A stretch of DNA of 64,000 nt from an uncultured Eudoraea sp. GTDB lineage: Bacteria; Bacteroidota; Bacteroidia; Flavobacteriales; Flavobacteriaceae. Numbering within the stretch: position 1 is the first letter of the stretch; each line of letters starts with the position of its first letter. The translations under genes were made by a program, and so were the position numbers. The notes beneath the pieces were generated by a model, which did not search any database, had not been told where the DNA came from, and saw only the letters and a list, made by a program, of their open reading frames with translations. The stretch spans positions 1 to 64,000 of the forward strand of contig NZ_CANLGX010000002.1 in NCBI RefSeq assembly GCF_947490415.1. Reading direction: 5' to 3'. Shown piece by piece: positions 26,822 to 36,070 of the stretch.

Positions 26822-29800
26822 TTAGTCCTTGGTTACAGTTGAGGTTGCCAATTCTTTATCTCGCTTTTTCTCATATCCGGCAAGCTTGCCAATAAGAATA
26901 TATAGCATAGGGTAGAAAAATACACCTAAGAGCGTGGCCAAAGACATACCCCCCAAGAGTGCCATTCCCATAACTTTTCTGGCTTCCGCTCCCGAACCAG
27001 AAGCAATAACCAGAGGAAAAACCCCTAAAATAAAAGAGAAGGCCGTCATTAGAATAGGTCTGAACCTGGATCTTGCTGCTTTTAGGGCAGCATCATAAAG
27101 ACTCGCTCCGCTTTTAAATTCATCATGTGCAAATTCCACAATTAAGATGGCATTTTTCGCAGCCATACCAATAAGCATTACAAAGGAAACCTGGGCAAAT
27201 ATGTTATTTTCAAATGTGGGACTAAATAATCGTGCCACCCATAAGAAAATGAGGGCTCCAAAAATAGCGAAGGGCGTGCCAAGTAATATGGAAAATGGTA
27301 AAGACCAGCTTTCGTATTGTGCGGCCAGGATCAGAAATACAAATACTAAGGAAAAAGTAAGTATGATCATGAGAGATCCTGAAGACTTTTTCTCCTGATA
27401 GGACATGGCATTCCAACTATAGTTCATGTCCGGAGGAAGCACTTCATCGCCTACCTCTTCCAGGGCTGCCATTGCCTGGGCTGAGGTATAGCCAGGGGCA
27501 GGACTACCCGTGACCTCAACAGACCTGTATAAATTAAATCTGTTCGTATAATCCGGGCCAGAAACGGGCCTTACGCTGGCAATTGTAGCTAGGGGAACCA
27601 TATTGCCCTCGTTGTTTTTAATAAAAAAATTATTTATCTGCTCTTCGTTTACCCGATACTCTGGTTCTGCCTGGATATAGGTTTTATAGAGTCTTCCAAA
27701 TCTGGTAAAATTATTGACATAGGCACCTCCCATAAAAGCCCCAATAGTGGTGTAGAGATCATTTAGGGAAACGCCTAGTTTTAATGCTTTCTCTTTATTG
27801 ATATCCAAAAATCTCTGTGGCACATTAGCCTGGAAGGTCGTAAAGGCAGTTCCTATTTCTGGTCTTTCATTGGCGGCCTTTATGAATTTCATGGTGTTTT
27901 GCCCCAGGTATTCCGGGGTATTACCCGCTCTATCCTGGATCATTAGGCTAAAACCAGAACCATTACCCAGGCCGGGTAAGGCCGGTGGGCCAAAGGCAAA
28001 TACCTGGGCCCCTTTTATTTTTTGGGCAAACTCAATATTCAGATTATTAATTACCTCCTTGGCTGTTAAGTCCCTGTCGCCCCATTCTGTGAGGGTTACA
28101 AACATAAATCCATTATTAGGAACTGCGGAACCTGCCAATATACTATATCCTCCAAGGGTGGTTAAATACTCTATATCAGGATTATTTAGAATGATTTCTT
28201 CCGCTTGTTTTGCAATGACATCTGTTCTTTGAATAGATGCCGCATTGGGGAGTTGTATATTAACATAGAAAAACCCCATATCCTCTTCGGGTATAAATCC
28301 GCCAGGTACCAGACTTCCGAACAAACCTGCACCCAGGGTCATTACCAGAATAAAAATGACACCTCTTTTTAGTTTTCGGGAAACTACATTGGTAAAACTC
28401 ATATAGGAATCGGTTGACTTGTCCATTCCCTGGTTGAATTTATGGAAGAATTTCCCCAACAATCCCTTATATGGCTTAGGTTCTTTTAACAGTAATGAAC
28501 ATAAGGCCGGACTTAGGGTCAAGGCATTTACAGAAGATACCAGTACTGAAACCACTATGGTAATAGCGAATTGCTGGTAAAGCAATCCGGTTATTCCTGC
28601 CATCCCGGCAACAGGGATAAAAACTGCTACCAATACTAAGGTAGTTGCAATAATGGGCGCCGTTACCTTACTCATGGCATCCAAAGTGGCTTGTTTGGCA
28701 TTCATCCCCTTAGCAATATTTACCTGCACCGCCTCAACCACCACAATGGCATCATCTACGACAATGCCAATTGCCAGGACAAGTCCTAAAAGGGATAAGA
28801 CATTTATTGTAAAACCCAGTATGGGAAAAAAGATAAAGGCCCCTATTAGGGAAACAGGAATGGCTAAAGTTGGAATTAGGGTAGCACGCCAATCTTGTAT
28901 AAAGATAAATACTACCAATACAACCAGTAAAAGAGCAATAAACAGCGTTACTACAATATCTTTAATACCTGCTGTAATGGGTAAGGTGGAGTCAAGGGCT
29001 ACATCATATTTAATGCCTTCCGGAAAATTCCTGGAAAGATCTTCCATCTCTACTAATAAATTCTCCGCCAATTCAACGGCATTAGATCCTGGAGCCTGGT
29101 AAACCGCTATAATGGCACAGGTTTCTTTATTCATTCTTGGGATCATCGCATAGGTTTCAACTCCAAGATTAACTGTGGCAATATCTTTTATTTTTACTTG
29201 AGATCCATCGGTATTTGTTCGTACCACGATATCCTCAAAAGCCTCAACCGAATTAAATCTTTCAGGCAAACGCACAGTATAGGTAAATTCGGTGCCAGGG
29301 GGTGCCGGCTCCGCTCCAAATTTGCCTCCCGGAACAATAACATTCTGTGCGTTTATGGCATTTAGAATTTCAGGAACCGTAATACCCATTTTAGAAAGTA
29401 AATCGGGTTTCACCCAAATTCTCATCGAATATTCAGAAGTTCCTAAAATATCAACCCGACCAATTCCTTTAATTCTTGATAACTGATCTTTTATATTTAT
29501 CAAAGCATAATTACCCAGGAAATCCTGATCATAGCCACCGTCAGAAGTAAGTGTCATTGCCATCATAATATTTGGCAGGGACTTTTGGGTTGAAACCCCA
29601 AATTTCGTTACTTCCTGAGGAAGCTTTGCGGAAGCAGCAGAGACCCTGTTCTGTGCCAAAACGGTATTCATATCAGGGTCTGTACCTACATCAAATGAGA
29701 TGTCAATAACCATAGAACCATCATTGGCGTTGGTAGATTTCATGTAGATCATGTTATCTACCCCATTGATTTGCTGTTCTAAAGGAGTAGCAACAGATTC

Positions 29801-29986
29801 TTCAACACTTATTGCATTGGCTCCTGTATAGTTGGCTCTTACCTGTACAATTGGAGGTGTAAGGTTGGGATATTGTTCTATGGGTAAACCTATCATGGAC
29901 ACACTACCCACGATGACAATAACAATGGCAATAACAATAGCCACAATGGGTCTCCGAACAAAGAAGTTACCTGAGTTTTCAGCCAT
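26822..29986 (-). CDS. RND multidrug efflux transporter (HAE1/AcrB type)
   Basis: 1054 residues from the ATG at 29986, which matches the family start (ENSGNFFVRRPIVA) and lies 7 bases past the adaptor stop; the longer frame to 30031 would overlap the adaptor. Twelve membrane segments and two large periplasmic loops. The proton-relay residues are visible: Asp-Asp in IVVDDAIVVVEA (membrane segment 4) and Lys in GMAAKNAILIVEFA (segment 10). It exports drugs, detergents or other amphiphiles by proton motive force. Confidence 0.95.
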   Translation of the reverse strand: MAENSGNFFVRRPIVAIVIAIVIVIVGSVSMIGLPIEQYPNLTPPIVQVRANYTGANAISVEESVATPLEQQINGVDNMIYMKSTNANDGSMVIDISFDVGTDPDMNTVLAQNRVSAASAKLPQEVTKFGVSTQKSLPNIMMAMTLTSDGGYDQDFLGNYALINIKDQLSRIKGIGRVDILGTSEYSMRIWVKPDLLSKMGITVPEILNAINAQNVIVPGGKFGAEPAPPGTEFTYTVRLPERFNSVEAFEDIVVRTNTDGSQVKIKDIATVNLGVETYAMIPRMNKETCAIIAVYQAPGSNAVELAENLLVEMEDLSRNFPEGIKYDVALDSTLPITAGIKDIVVTLFIALLLVVLVVFIFIQDWRATLIPTLAIPVSLIGAFIFFPILGFTINVLSLLGLVLAIGIVVDDAIVVVEAVQVNIAKGMNAKQATLDAMSKVTAPIIATTLVLVAVFIPVAGMAGITGLLYQQFAITIVVSVLVSSVNALTLSPALCSLLLKEPKPYKGLLGKFFHKFNQGMDKSTDSYMSFTNVVSRKLKRGVIFILVMTLGAGLFGSLVPGGFIPEEDMGFFYVNIQLPNAASIQRTDVIAKQAEEIILNNPDIEYLTTLGGYSILAGSAVPNNGFMFVTLTEWGDRDLTAKEVINNLNIEFAQKIKGAQVFAFGPPALPGLGNGSGFSLMIQDRAGNTPEYLGQNTMKFIKAANERPEIGTAFTTFQANVPQRFLDINKEKALKLGVSLNDLYTTIGAFMGGAYVNNFTRFGRLYKTYIQAEPEYRVNEEQINNFFIKNNEGNMVPLATIASVRPVSGPDYTNRFNLYRSVEVTGSPAPGYTSAQAMAALEEVGDEVLPPDMNYSWNAMSYQEKKSSGSLMIILTFSLVFVFLILAAQYESWSLPFSILLGTPFAIFGALIFLWVARLFSPTFENNIFAQVSFVMLIGMAAKNAILIVEFAHDEFKSGASLYDAALKAARSRFRPILMTAFSFILGVFPLVIASGSGAEARKVMGMALLGGMSLATLLGVFFYPMLYILIGKLAGYEKKRDKELATSTVTKD

Positions 29987-29993
29987 AGTTTTC

Positions 29994-31166
29994 TTAATTT
30001 TCTGGAGTTTGACTTTTAAACTCTGTAACAACAGGTGAGATTACCATTCCCGTGGCCACTTTTTGTAATCCATCAATTACAATCATTTCATTTTCCTCAA
30101 GTCCTTCTGTAATCAACTGCAGATCACCTAGAGCCCCACCAATTTTTACCTGTCTGGATTTGACAACGTTACCTTCTTCGACAACGTATACGGAATATTG
30201 CCCCTGTAATTCAGTTACACATTTTTGTGGTACAAGAATTGCACCTTCAGCGACCTCAAATTCAACACGTACTTTTGCATACATTCCAGGTCTGAGCAGT
30301 CCTTTCTGATTATTAAATGATGCCTGAACCAAAATGGATCCTGTATTGGCATCAATGGCTCTGCCAAGGAATTCTACACTTCCTTTTTCTTCATAGGTCG
30401 TCCCATCGGCGAGGATCAATTCCAAATTATTGCTGTTTTTGGCATTTTTGCGGTCTATGGTTCCGTCTTCGGAGATTGTTTGATTAAATTCTCTTGCTAT
30501 AGTTAGATACTCCGCCTCCGTGAGAAAAAATTCAACCCTTGTTTTATTGATATCGGAAACAACATTTAGTATAACAGGGTTGGGCTCACGTCCTACAAAT
30601 TCACCCGTTCGAGCCTCTGTTTTGCCTATAAGGCCATTTATGGGAGAAAGTATTTTGGTATAACTCAGATTAATTTCGGCCATTCTTAAGTTGGCATTGG
30701 CGGCCTCTAAAGAAGCTACAGCTGCATCCCTGCTTGCCTGGGCAGCATCTAAATCACTTTTACTGACCGCATTGATCTCGGCCAAAGGTTTGTATCTGGC
30801 GAGTTCATTTTCTGCGTTTACCAGGTATGTTTGGGCTTCGGCAACCATACTTGCTTTGGAAGCAACGGCTTCAATATAAGGTTGAGCATCAATTGTATAA
30901 AGTAGTTGTCCCTTTTTTACAGGAAACCCTTCCTCGAAATGTACGCCTTCTAAGTAGCCTTCTGCTCTTGCTCTAATTGGAATATCCTGAAACCCGTAAA
31001 TCTGTCCAACAAAATCTCTTTTAAGGGGAACATCTTTTTTTGCGGCTTTGATGACTTGGATTTCCGGTATGGGTGCAGTTTTTGCACTCTTTTCCTTACA
31101 GGAGGTAAATGAAAGAAAGCCTGCCATTGTAAAAACTGTAAGGAGAAAAAAGTATTTGCGGTTCAT
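29994..31166 (-). CDS. RND efflux periplasmic adaptor (MFP)
   Basis: 390 residues. A lipoprotein signal ends at SFTSC (Cys23). The order is barrel-sandwich hybrid (GYLEGVHFEEGFPVKKGQLL), alpha hairpin (about 95-165), the second lipoyl half (ILSPINGLIG), beta barrel and membrane-proximal domain. It links the inner-membrane pump to the outer-membrane duct. First gene of the MFP-RND-OMF operon. No dedicated TetR regulator gene lies next to it. Confidence 0.93.
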   Translation of the reverse strand: MNRKYFFLLTVFTMAGFLSFTSCKEKSAKTAPIPEIQVIKAAKKDVPLKRDFVGQIYGFQDIPIRARAEGYLEGVHFEEGFPVKKGQLLYTIDAQPYIEAVASKASMVAEAQTYLVNAENELARYKPLAEINAVSKSDLDAAQASRDAAVASLEAANANLRMAEINLSYTKILSPINGLIGKTEARTGEFVGREPNPVILNVVSDINKTRVEFFLTEAEYLTIAREFNQTISEDGTIDRKNAKNSNNLELILADGTTYEEKGSVEFLGRAIDANTGSILVQASFNNQKGLLRPGMYAKVRVEFEVAEGAILVPQKCVTELQGQYSVYVVEEGNVVKSRQVKIGGALGDLQLITEGLEENEMIVIDGLQKVATGMVISPVVTEFKSQTPEN

Positions 31167-31340
31167 AGAAAAGCTGGTGTAAATTATAGTGTAAAATCAA
31201 CTAAAATCGCGTTAAAATATAACTTCTTCTTGAAAACTAGTTGAAAATAAAGATATAAAGATATTCAATTTACATTCTTATACAATACGATAATTGGAAG
31301 CTTCCTTATCATTTAGGAAGACTTAATAAATAATAATCAA

Positions 31341-31384
31341 CTGATTAATATCATACTAAACACTTTTATTACTCGGTAAATTTG
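31341..31384 (+). promoter_or_regulatory. Crp/Fnr-type operator plus -7 box with long leader
   Basis: Operator CTGAT-TAAT-ATCAT at 31341-31354 and a perfect -7 box TAAATTTG at 31377, 36 bases after the operator start. The operator is identical to the one before the triple Usp operon (52943). The next plus-strand gene begins at 31697, about 300 bases on, so the transcript has a long leader or encodes a small RNA. Confidence 0.75.
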
Positions 31385-31696
31385 GACTTTTGACAGAATA
31401 CCGTATTTCCAACATTGTAAAGTTGCAACAGGGTATTATAAGCCTCCTGAAATAGAGAAAACCTTTTGAAGGCGCAGAGGGTTGGCATATGGAACAAAAA
31501 TCAAGAGATGTTCAGAAAGCCTAAAATTAGGGTATATTTATATTGGAACACTTAAGATGGAATACTATATTTGATATAAATTAAGGGCTTCCTGAACCTT
31601 GAGAGATTTTATTGCGGGTCGGGATTTATTCTTACTATTTCTACTGCAATAGAGTTGTGAAATAGATTTTATTAATTAATATTAAAGTTGATAAAA
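31385..31696 (+). other. Long leader or small RNA region, no gene recognised
   Basis: About 310 bases between the predicted start site and the barrel protein. No frame longer than about 20 codons with a start was found, and no clear intrinsic terminator. It could be a 5' untranslated region or a regulated non-coding RNA. The bases from 31167 to 31340 carry the start region of the efflux operon without an obvious operator. Confidence 0.35.
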
Positions 31697-32542
31697 ATGA
31701 AAAGTATACTTCCCGTTATTGTTTTTTTAGTTGCTTTTGGTTCATTGTTTTCTCAGAATGAAGATAATAAGCACCCAATACTCAAGGATAGATTTTTTAT
31801 TGGACCTGGCTGGTATTTCCCTGCCAGAGATGTGAAATTTGGAGTAGAGGGTAGTATCAATACAGATCAAATTGAAAATTTTGAAGACATTGACTTTGAC
31901 GAGACCTTAGGTCTTGATAAGGGGGAGAATACCTTTAATTTAAATTTCACATGGAGGTTTTCCAGGAATAAATTTTGGTCTGTGCGAGGAGAATATTTTA
32001 AAGTTGGAACTTCAAGAAATGTGACTTTGGATGAAGAGATAGAATGGGATGATATTGTATATCCGGTAGGTGGTGAAGCCAAAGTGTCTTATGAGCTTGG
32101 CTTATACAGAGTCTTCTTCGGGAGGGTTATAAGTACCGGACAAAAGCATGAGTTAGGAGGTGGGCTTGGTATTCATGGGCTTAATGTCAAGGCTTCTGTA
32201 GAGGGAGAAGGCTTTATTGGCGATCAATCAGCGGGCGTCAGCAGAAGTGAAGTAAAGGCATTTCTTCCCTTGCCTAACATTGGATTCTGGTATATTTGGG
32301 CGCCTACGAACAGATGGGCATTTTCGGCTGGTGTAGACTGGTTTGGGATAAAAATTGATAATATATCCGGGGGTTTATGGAATATTAGTCCGGGAGTTAC
32401 TTTCCAGATAATAAGGAATCTTGCAGTGACCGCAAATTATCAGTTTTTAAATTTTAATGCGAATATAGACGAGAGTGATTTTAAAGGCAGTTTTGATTTG
32501 ACATTCAGTGGCCCATCCTTTCGTATTGTAGGTAACTTTTAA
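31697..32542 (+). CDS. Outer-membrane beta-barrel protein of unknown function
   Basis: 281 residues from the ATG at 31697 (a TTG three codons earlier is less likely). A signal peptide ends near SLFSQ (residue 20). The mature part alternates hydrophobic and polar residues with many aromatic and glycine positions and ends with Phe, as barrels do. There are acidic loops (ENFEDIDFDE). No domain recognised. The only promoter found upstream is the regulon-type promoter at 31341. Confidence 0.6.
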   Translation: MKSILPVIVFLVAFGSLFSQNEDNKHPILKDRFFIGPGWYFPARDVKFGVEGSINTDQIENFEDIDFDETLGLDKGENTFNLNFTWRFSRNKFWSVRGEYFKVGTSRNVTLDEEIEWDDIVYPVGGEAKVSYELGLYRVFFGRVISTGQKHELGGGLGIHGLNVKASVEGEGFIGDQSAGVSRSEVKAFLPLPNIGFWYIWAPTNRWAFSAGVDWFGIKIDNISGGLWNISPGVTFQIIRNLAVTANYQFLNFNANIDESDFKGSFDLTFSGPSFRIVGNF

Positions 32543-32577
32543 ATCAAAACGGATTTAAATTTTAAGCATAAAGTTGA

Positions 32578-32596
32578 GGATGATGAAATATCATCC
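32578..32596. terminator. Hairpin after the barrel gene
   Basis: GGATGAT (32578-32584) and ATCATCC (32590-32596) pair over 7 bp with a 5-base loop, 36 bases after the stop codon. There is no strong T-run. The rest of the gap to 32782 holds only a likely -7 box TAATTTCG at 32740-32747 for the next gene. Confidence 0.4.
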
Positions 32597-32782
32597 GATT
32601 TCCGTGGTGACGCAAAGCGCGACCATGATTTCATGCTTCTAATATTTGGTTTGGTAAGTTGAAGATTTTAATTAAAATGAAACCTTGACATTATGGTAAT
32701 AGATGATAAAAAAAGAGTTTAACAGGTTCTCATTTTTTGTAATTTCGCACATTATATGAATTAAAATAAAAAATACTTAAAA

Positions 32783-33253
32783 ATGAAAACAAAAACTATT
32801 TTACTCGTTATTGGAATGATTTTAATGATGAGTCCGGCATTTTCACAGTCTTTTGACGCCTATCTTGAGGTTGTAAGGGATGTGTTAAAAACCGAGAAGA
32901 AGGCTGCAGTAGCCGAAACCATGACACTTAGTGATGCTGAGAGTGGTCCTTTTTGGTCGCTATACAATGAATACAATGCGGAATTGTACAAGGTTCATAC
33001 AGAACGAGTTAATATTATTAAGGATTTTGCCGCCAATTATGAGTCAATGACAGATGAAAAAGCCGATGCCCTTGTGAATCGTTCATTAGCTTACCAGACA
33101 AAATTGCTCAAACTGAATAAGAGTTATTACAAAAAGTTTAAAAAGATTCTACCGGCATCAAAAGCAGCCCTTTATTTTCAGGTCGAAAGTAAAATAGAGG
33201 CATTAATTGATGCAGAACTTGCGACTGAAATTCCACTTGTTAATACCAACTAA
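32783..33253 (+). CDS. Secreted helical protein of unknown function
   Basis: 156 residues. A signal peptide ends near AFSQS (residue 22). The mature part is predicted all-helical, rich in Lys, Glu, Ala and Leu, with regular heptad-like spacing, and lacks cysteine. It recalls periplasmic chaperone-like Spy/CpxP proteins in size and composition, but the LTxxQ signature was not found. Transcribed alone; converges with the L,D-transpeptidase. Confidence 0.55.
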   Translation: MKTKTILLVIGMILMMSPAFSQSFDAYLEVVRDVLKTEKKAAVAETMTLSDAESGPFWSLYNEYNAELYKVHTERVNIIKDFAANYESMTDEKADALVNRSLAYQTKLLKLNKSYYKKFKKILPASKAALYFQVESKIEALIDAELATEIPLVNTN

Positions 33254-33373
33254 ATTCATTGAAAGTAGTGTTCTATTTGTTATACGATTAATTGTATTCT
33301 GTTTAACGCAGCTATTTTAGCTGACTTATAACAAATAGTTCATTTAAAGGCGCTTGAACTGTGATCTTTAAAA

Positions 33374-34321
33374 TCAATTTTCGTAGCCATAAATATCTCT
33401 TGGCTTAGCCTTATCGCTCAATTCACTTTCAAATTCCAAATCGTAGCGGATACTTATTGCAGTATCTGGCGGCGCATAATAATAAATGATCCAGGCATCG
33501 GATTCTCTGGTGCCAATACAACCGTTAGAACTGGCATTTCCAAGAGTTTTAGGATTGGTTGTTGGATGTATCATCTGCCCATTTCGAATTCCGTTTATCT
33601 CTGTCTCTATCCATGGTATTTGTGGCATTAGGGTGGTTTTATCATCATCTCTTTTGGTCAGATAAAAGCGTTTAAGGGTTACAGGGTTATAAAACTCCGG
33701 ATTCCTTACAAGTCTGATGATCTTTCCTTTTCCGGTAATAGTTCTTAAGTCGGTAATTTTGTCACCCATGGCCAAATATTTTTTTGCATTTTTTCCTACT
33801 CTCACCGAAAAGGTATATAGAAGGCTGGTATCCTGATAAATTCGAAGTTTAAACTCCGGGATATTTACATCGAGATATGTTTTTTTAAAAGCATCCATAA
33901 CGTAGGCCGCCGACAGGGAATCCGGGATCATTATAGAATCTGATGGCCGTAATACGAACAGCTTCCGCTGATCATAAACAAAGGAATCTCGTGCAGTCAT
34001 TCGATAGTAATCTGTATTAGCCAGCGTGTCTATTATCCAGGGATTAGCGCGCACCAGCAGGTGTTCTGATAAAGGGTATGGGACCAAAGAGTCGTAGGCG
34101 TTCACCAAAGAGTCCATGTATTCAAAATACTCACTTATTTTAATATCACGGGTTATCCGGATCCAACGGGCTGCATTGAGCTTTTCGGTAGAATCTCGTG
34201 CATGTTCAACAATTCCGGTTTGGTAGGCTTCTGACCAATTATTTGAGCTGAAGGCAGGCTTGACTGAAACACTTATACATACCATAAAAATCCCAAATAG
34301 AACTACAGGTTTTAGAGTCAT
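33374..34321 (-). CDS. L,D-transpeptidase family protein (YkuD domain)
   Basis: 315 residues. A signal-like hydrophobic start (about 5-24) is followed by a domain with the YkuD catalytic signature: His in MIHPTTNP and Cys268 in SSNGCIG. Such enzymes make 3-3 crosslinks in peptidoglycan or attach proteins to it. The residue after the Cys-Ile is Gly rather than the usual Arg. It is divergent from the Mla operon; the Crp/Fnr operator at 34430 has no matching -7 box in this direction. Confidence 0.78.
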   Translation of the reverse strand: MTLKPVVLFGIFMVCISVSVKPAFSSNNWSEAYQTGIVEHARDSTEKLNAARWIRITRDIKISEYFEYMDSLVNAYDSLVPYPLSEHLLVRANPWIIDTLANTDYYRMTARDSFVYDQRKLFVLRPSDSIMIPDSLSAAYVMDAFKKTYLDVNIPEFKLRIYQDTSLLYTFSVRVGKNAKKYLAMGDKITDLRTITGKGKIIRLVRNPEFYNPVTLKRFYLTKRDDDKTTLMPQIPWIETEINGIRNGQMIHPTTNPKTLGNASSNGCIGTRESDAWIIYYYAPPDTAISIRYDLEFESELSDKAKPRDIYGYEN

Positions 34322-34429
34322 CGCTATTATGGTTTAATTTCTATTTCATTTTGTCTTAGAATTACCTGAGACATTGTAAAATTAGTGCACAACTGAGGAT
34401 GCCCCTATGAGCAACATCAGTCCGTTCAT

Positions 34430-34473
34430 ATGACTTATATCATTTATAAGATATAGTATTAAGGGTATATTTG
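34430..34473 (+). promoter_or_regulatory. Crp/Fnr-type operator plus -7 box, Mla operon
   Basis: Operator ATGAC-TTAT-ATCAT at 34430-34443 (one arm mismatch) and a perfect -7 box TATATTTG at 34466, 36 bases after the operator start. The mlaE-like start codon at 34505 is 68 bp from the operator centre. Confidence 0.78.
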
Positions 34474-34504
34474 AAGTAAATAGTCCACAAGGTAAAAAGC
34501 ACCT

Positions 34505-35287
34505 ATGAGTACGGTAAAACCAATATCGGGTGGAATAAAGCAATTCTTCATAGAGATAGGGGAGCTGGCATATTTTGCCGGCCGCTTTTTTAAAGAATTG
34601 TTCAGGCCTCCTTTTGAGTTTAAGGAGTTACTCAGGCAATGTTATCATATGGGTAACCGCTCCCTGGTTCTGGTAATGGTTACAGGGTTCATTATTGGGC
34701 TGGTGCTTACCCTGCAATCCAGGCCTACCCTTATTGAATTTGGTGCAGAATCCTGGATGCCGAATATGGTCGGTATTTCTATTGTTCGTGAACTGGGACC
34801 TGTAATCACGGCACTGGTTTGTGCGGGGCGAATTGCTTCAGGTATTGGAGCTGAATTAGGTTCTATGCGTGTTACTGAACAAATAGATGCCATGGAAGTA
34901 TCAGGAACAAATCCGTTTAAATATTTGGTTGTTACAAGAATCTTGGCAACTACGCTTATGCTGCCATTGCTTGTAATTATGGGAGACGCCATTGCGCTAT
35001 ACGGATCTGCACTGGTTGAAAATTTTAAGGGAAATGTCTCATTCCTGCTCTATTTTAATCGTGTTTTTGATGCATTGGATTATCGGGATTTGATTCCTGC
35101 AACTATAAAATCTTTCTTTTTTGGTTTTGCTATTGGCCTGGTGGGCTGTTTTAAGGGCTATTACAGTAAAAAGGGTACTGCCGGGGTAGGTCTAGCTGCC
35201 AACACGGCGGTAGTATTTACCTCCATGCTTTTGTTTGTGATTGATTTTATAGCCGTTTTTGTTTCTGACATTTTTTACGACCTGTGA
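34505..35287 (+). CDS. mlaE: MlaE-family ABC transporter permease
   Basis: 260 residues with five to six membrane segments. The family core ELGPVITALVCAGRIASGIG with GSMRVTEQIDAMEV lies at about 95-135. With MlaF and MlaD homologues it moves phospholipids between the inner and outer membrane. The stop overlaps the next start (TGATG). First gene of a three-gene operon under a regulon-type promoter. Confidence 0.92.
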   Translation: MSTVKPISGGIKQFFIEIGELAYFAGRFFKELFRPPFEFKELLRQCYHMGNRSLVLVMVTGFIIGLVLTLQSRPTLIEFGAESWMPNMVGISIVRELGPVITALVCAGRIASGIGAELGSMRVTEQIDAMEVSGTNPFKYLVVTRILATTLMLPLLVIMGDAIALYGSALVENFKGNVSFLLYFNRVFDALDYRDLIPATIKSFFFGFAIGLVGCFKGYYSKKGTAGVGLAANTAVVFTSMLLFVIDFIAVFVSDIFYDL

Positions 35288-36066
35288 TGATAGAAGAAAA
35301 AGAAAGTTCCAATAATATCATGATGGACGACCGTGAAGTCATAATCCATATCAAAGATCTTTATAAGAGCTTTGGTAAGAACCATGTACTCAACGGCTTT
35401 AATATGAAACTGTACAAGGGGGAAAATTTGGTGGTCATGGGGAAATCGGGTTCAGGAAAATCTGTAATGATCAAATGCCTTGTAGGATTAATGCAACCCG
35501 ATAGTGGTTATATCTCAGTTATGGGAAATGAGATAAAATTGTTGGATAGGCCCACACTTGATATTCTGCGTTCTGAAATTGGTTTTTTGTTTCAGGGGAG
35601 CGCTTTGTATGATTCTATGACAGTAAGGGAAAACTTGGAGTTTCCTATGCGCCGGCATAAAGAGAAACTGGGTAACATCTCAGATACAACACCTTTAGTA
35701 ATTGAGGCTTTAGAGAGTGTGGGTCTTGCAGATGCCATTGATCTAATGCCGGAGGAACTTTCCGGTGGAATGAAAAGGCGGGTAGCTTTGGCTCGTACCC
35801 TGATTCTTAAACCTAAAATTATTTTGTACGACGAACCAACCAGTGGTTTAGATCCTATAACTGCGAAAGAGATTATTGAATTAATGCGAAGTATTCAAAA
35901 AAAATATGGCACATCCTCCTTGATTATTACACATGACGTGGACTGTGCACGTGTAATTTCAGAGCGTATGATTCTACTCGTAGATGGTATTAATTATGCT
36001 GAAGGTACTTATGATGAACTTGTTCAATCTAAAGACCCTAAGGTAGAAGCATTTTTTAAAAAATAA
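35287..36066 (+). CDS. mlaF: MlaF-type ABC transporter ATP-binding protein
   Basis: 259 residues from the ATG at 35287, which overlaps the permease stop. Walker A is GKSGSGKS, the signature is LSGGMKRRVALAR, Walker B is IILYDEPTSGLDP and the switch histidine is in IITHDVD. It powers the lipid transporter encoded around it. All catalytic motifs are intact. Confidence 0.94.
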   Translation: MIEEKESSNNIMMDDREVIIHIKDLYKSFGKNHVLNGFNMKLYKGENLVVMGKSGSGKSVMIKCLVGLMQPDSGYISVMGNEIKLLDRPTLDILRSEIGFLFQGSALYDSMTVRENLEFPMRRHKEKLGNISDTTPLVIEALESVGLADAIDLMPEELSGGMKRRVALARTLILKPKIILYDEPTSGLDPITAKEIIELMRSIQKKYGTSSLIITHDVDCARVISERMILLVDGINYAEGTYDELVQSKDPKVEAFFKK

Positions 36067-36070
36067 CGAC

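Noticed and set aside
29987-30031. Longer N-terminus of the RND pump
   Set aside because: It would overlap the adaptor gene by 38 bases and adds residues absent from the family; ATG 29986 matches the conserved start.
34400-34443. Operator at 34430 also serving the divergent L,D-transpeptidase
   Set aside because: The minus-strand position for the -7 box reads TAGGGGCA, which does not fit, and the start codon is 115 bp away.
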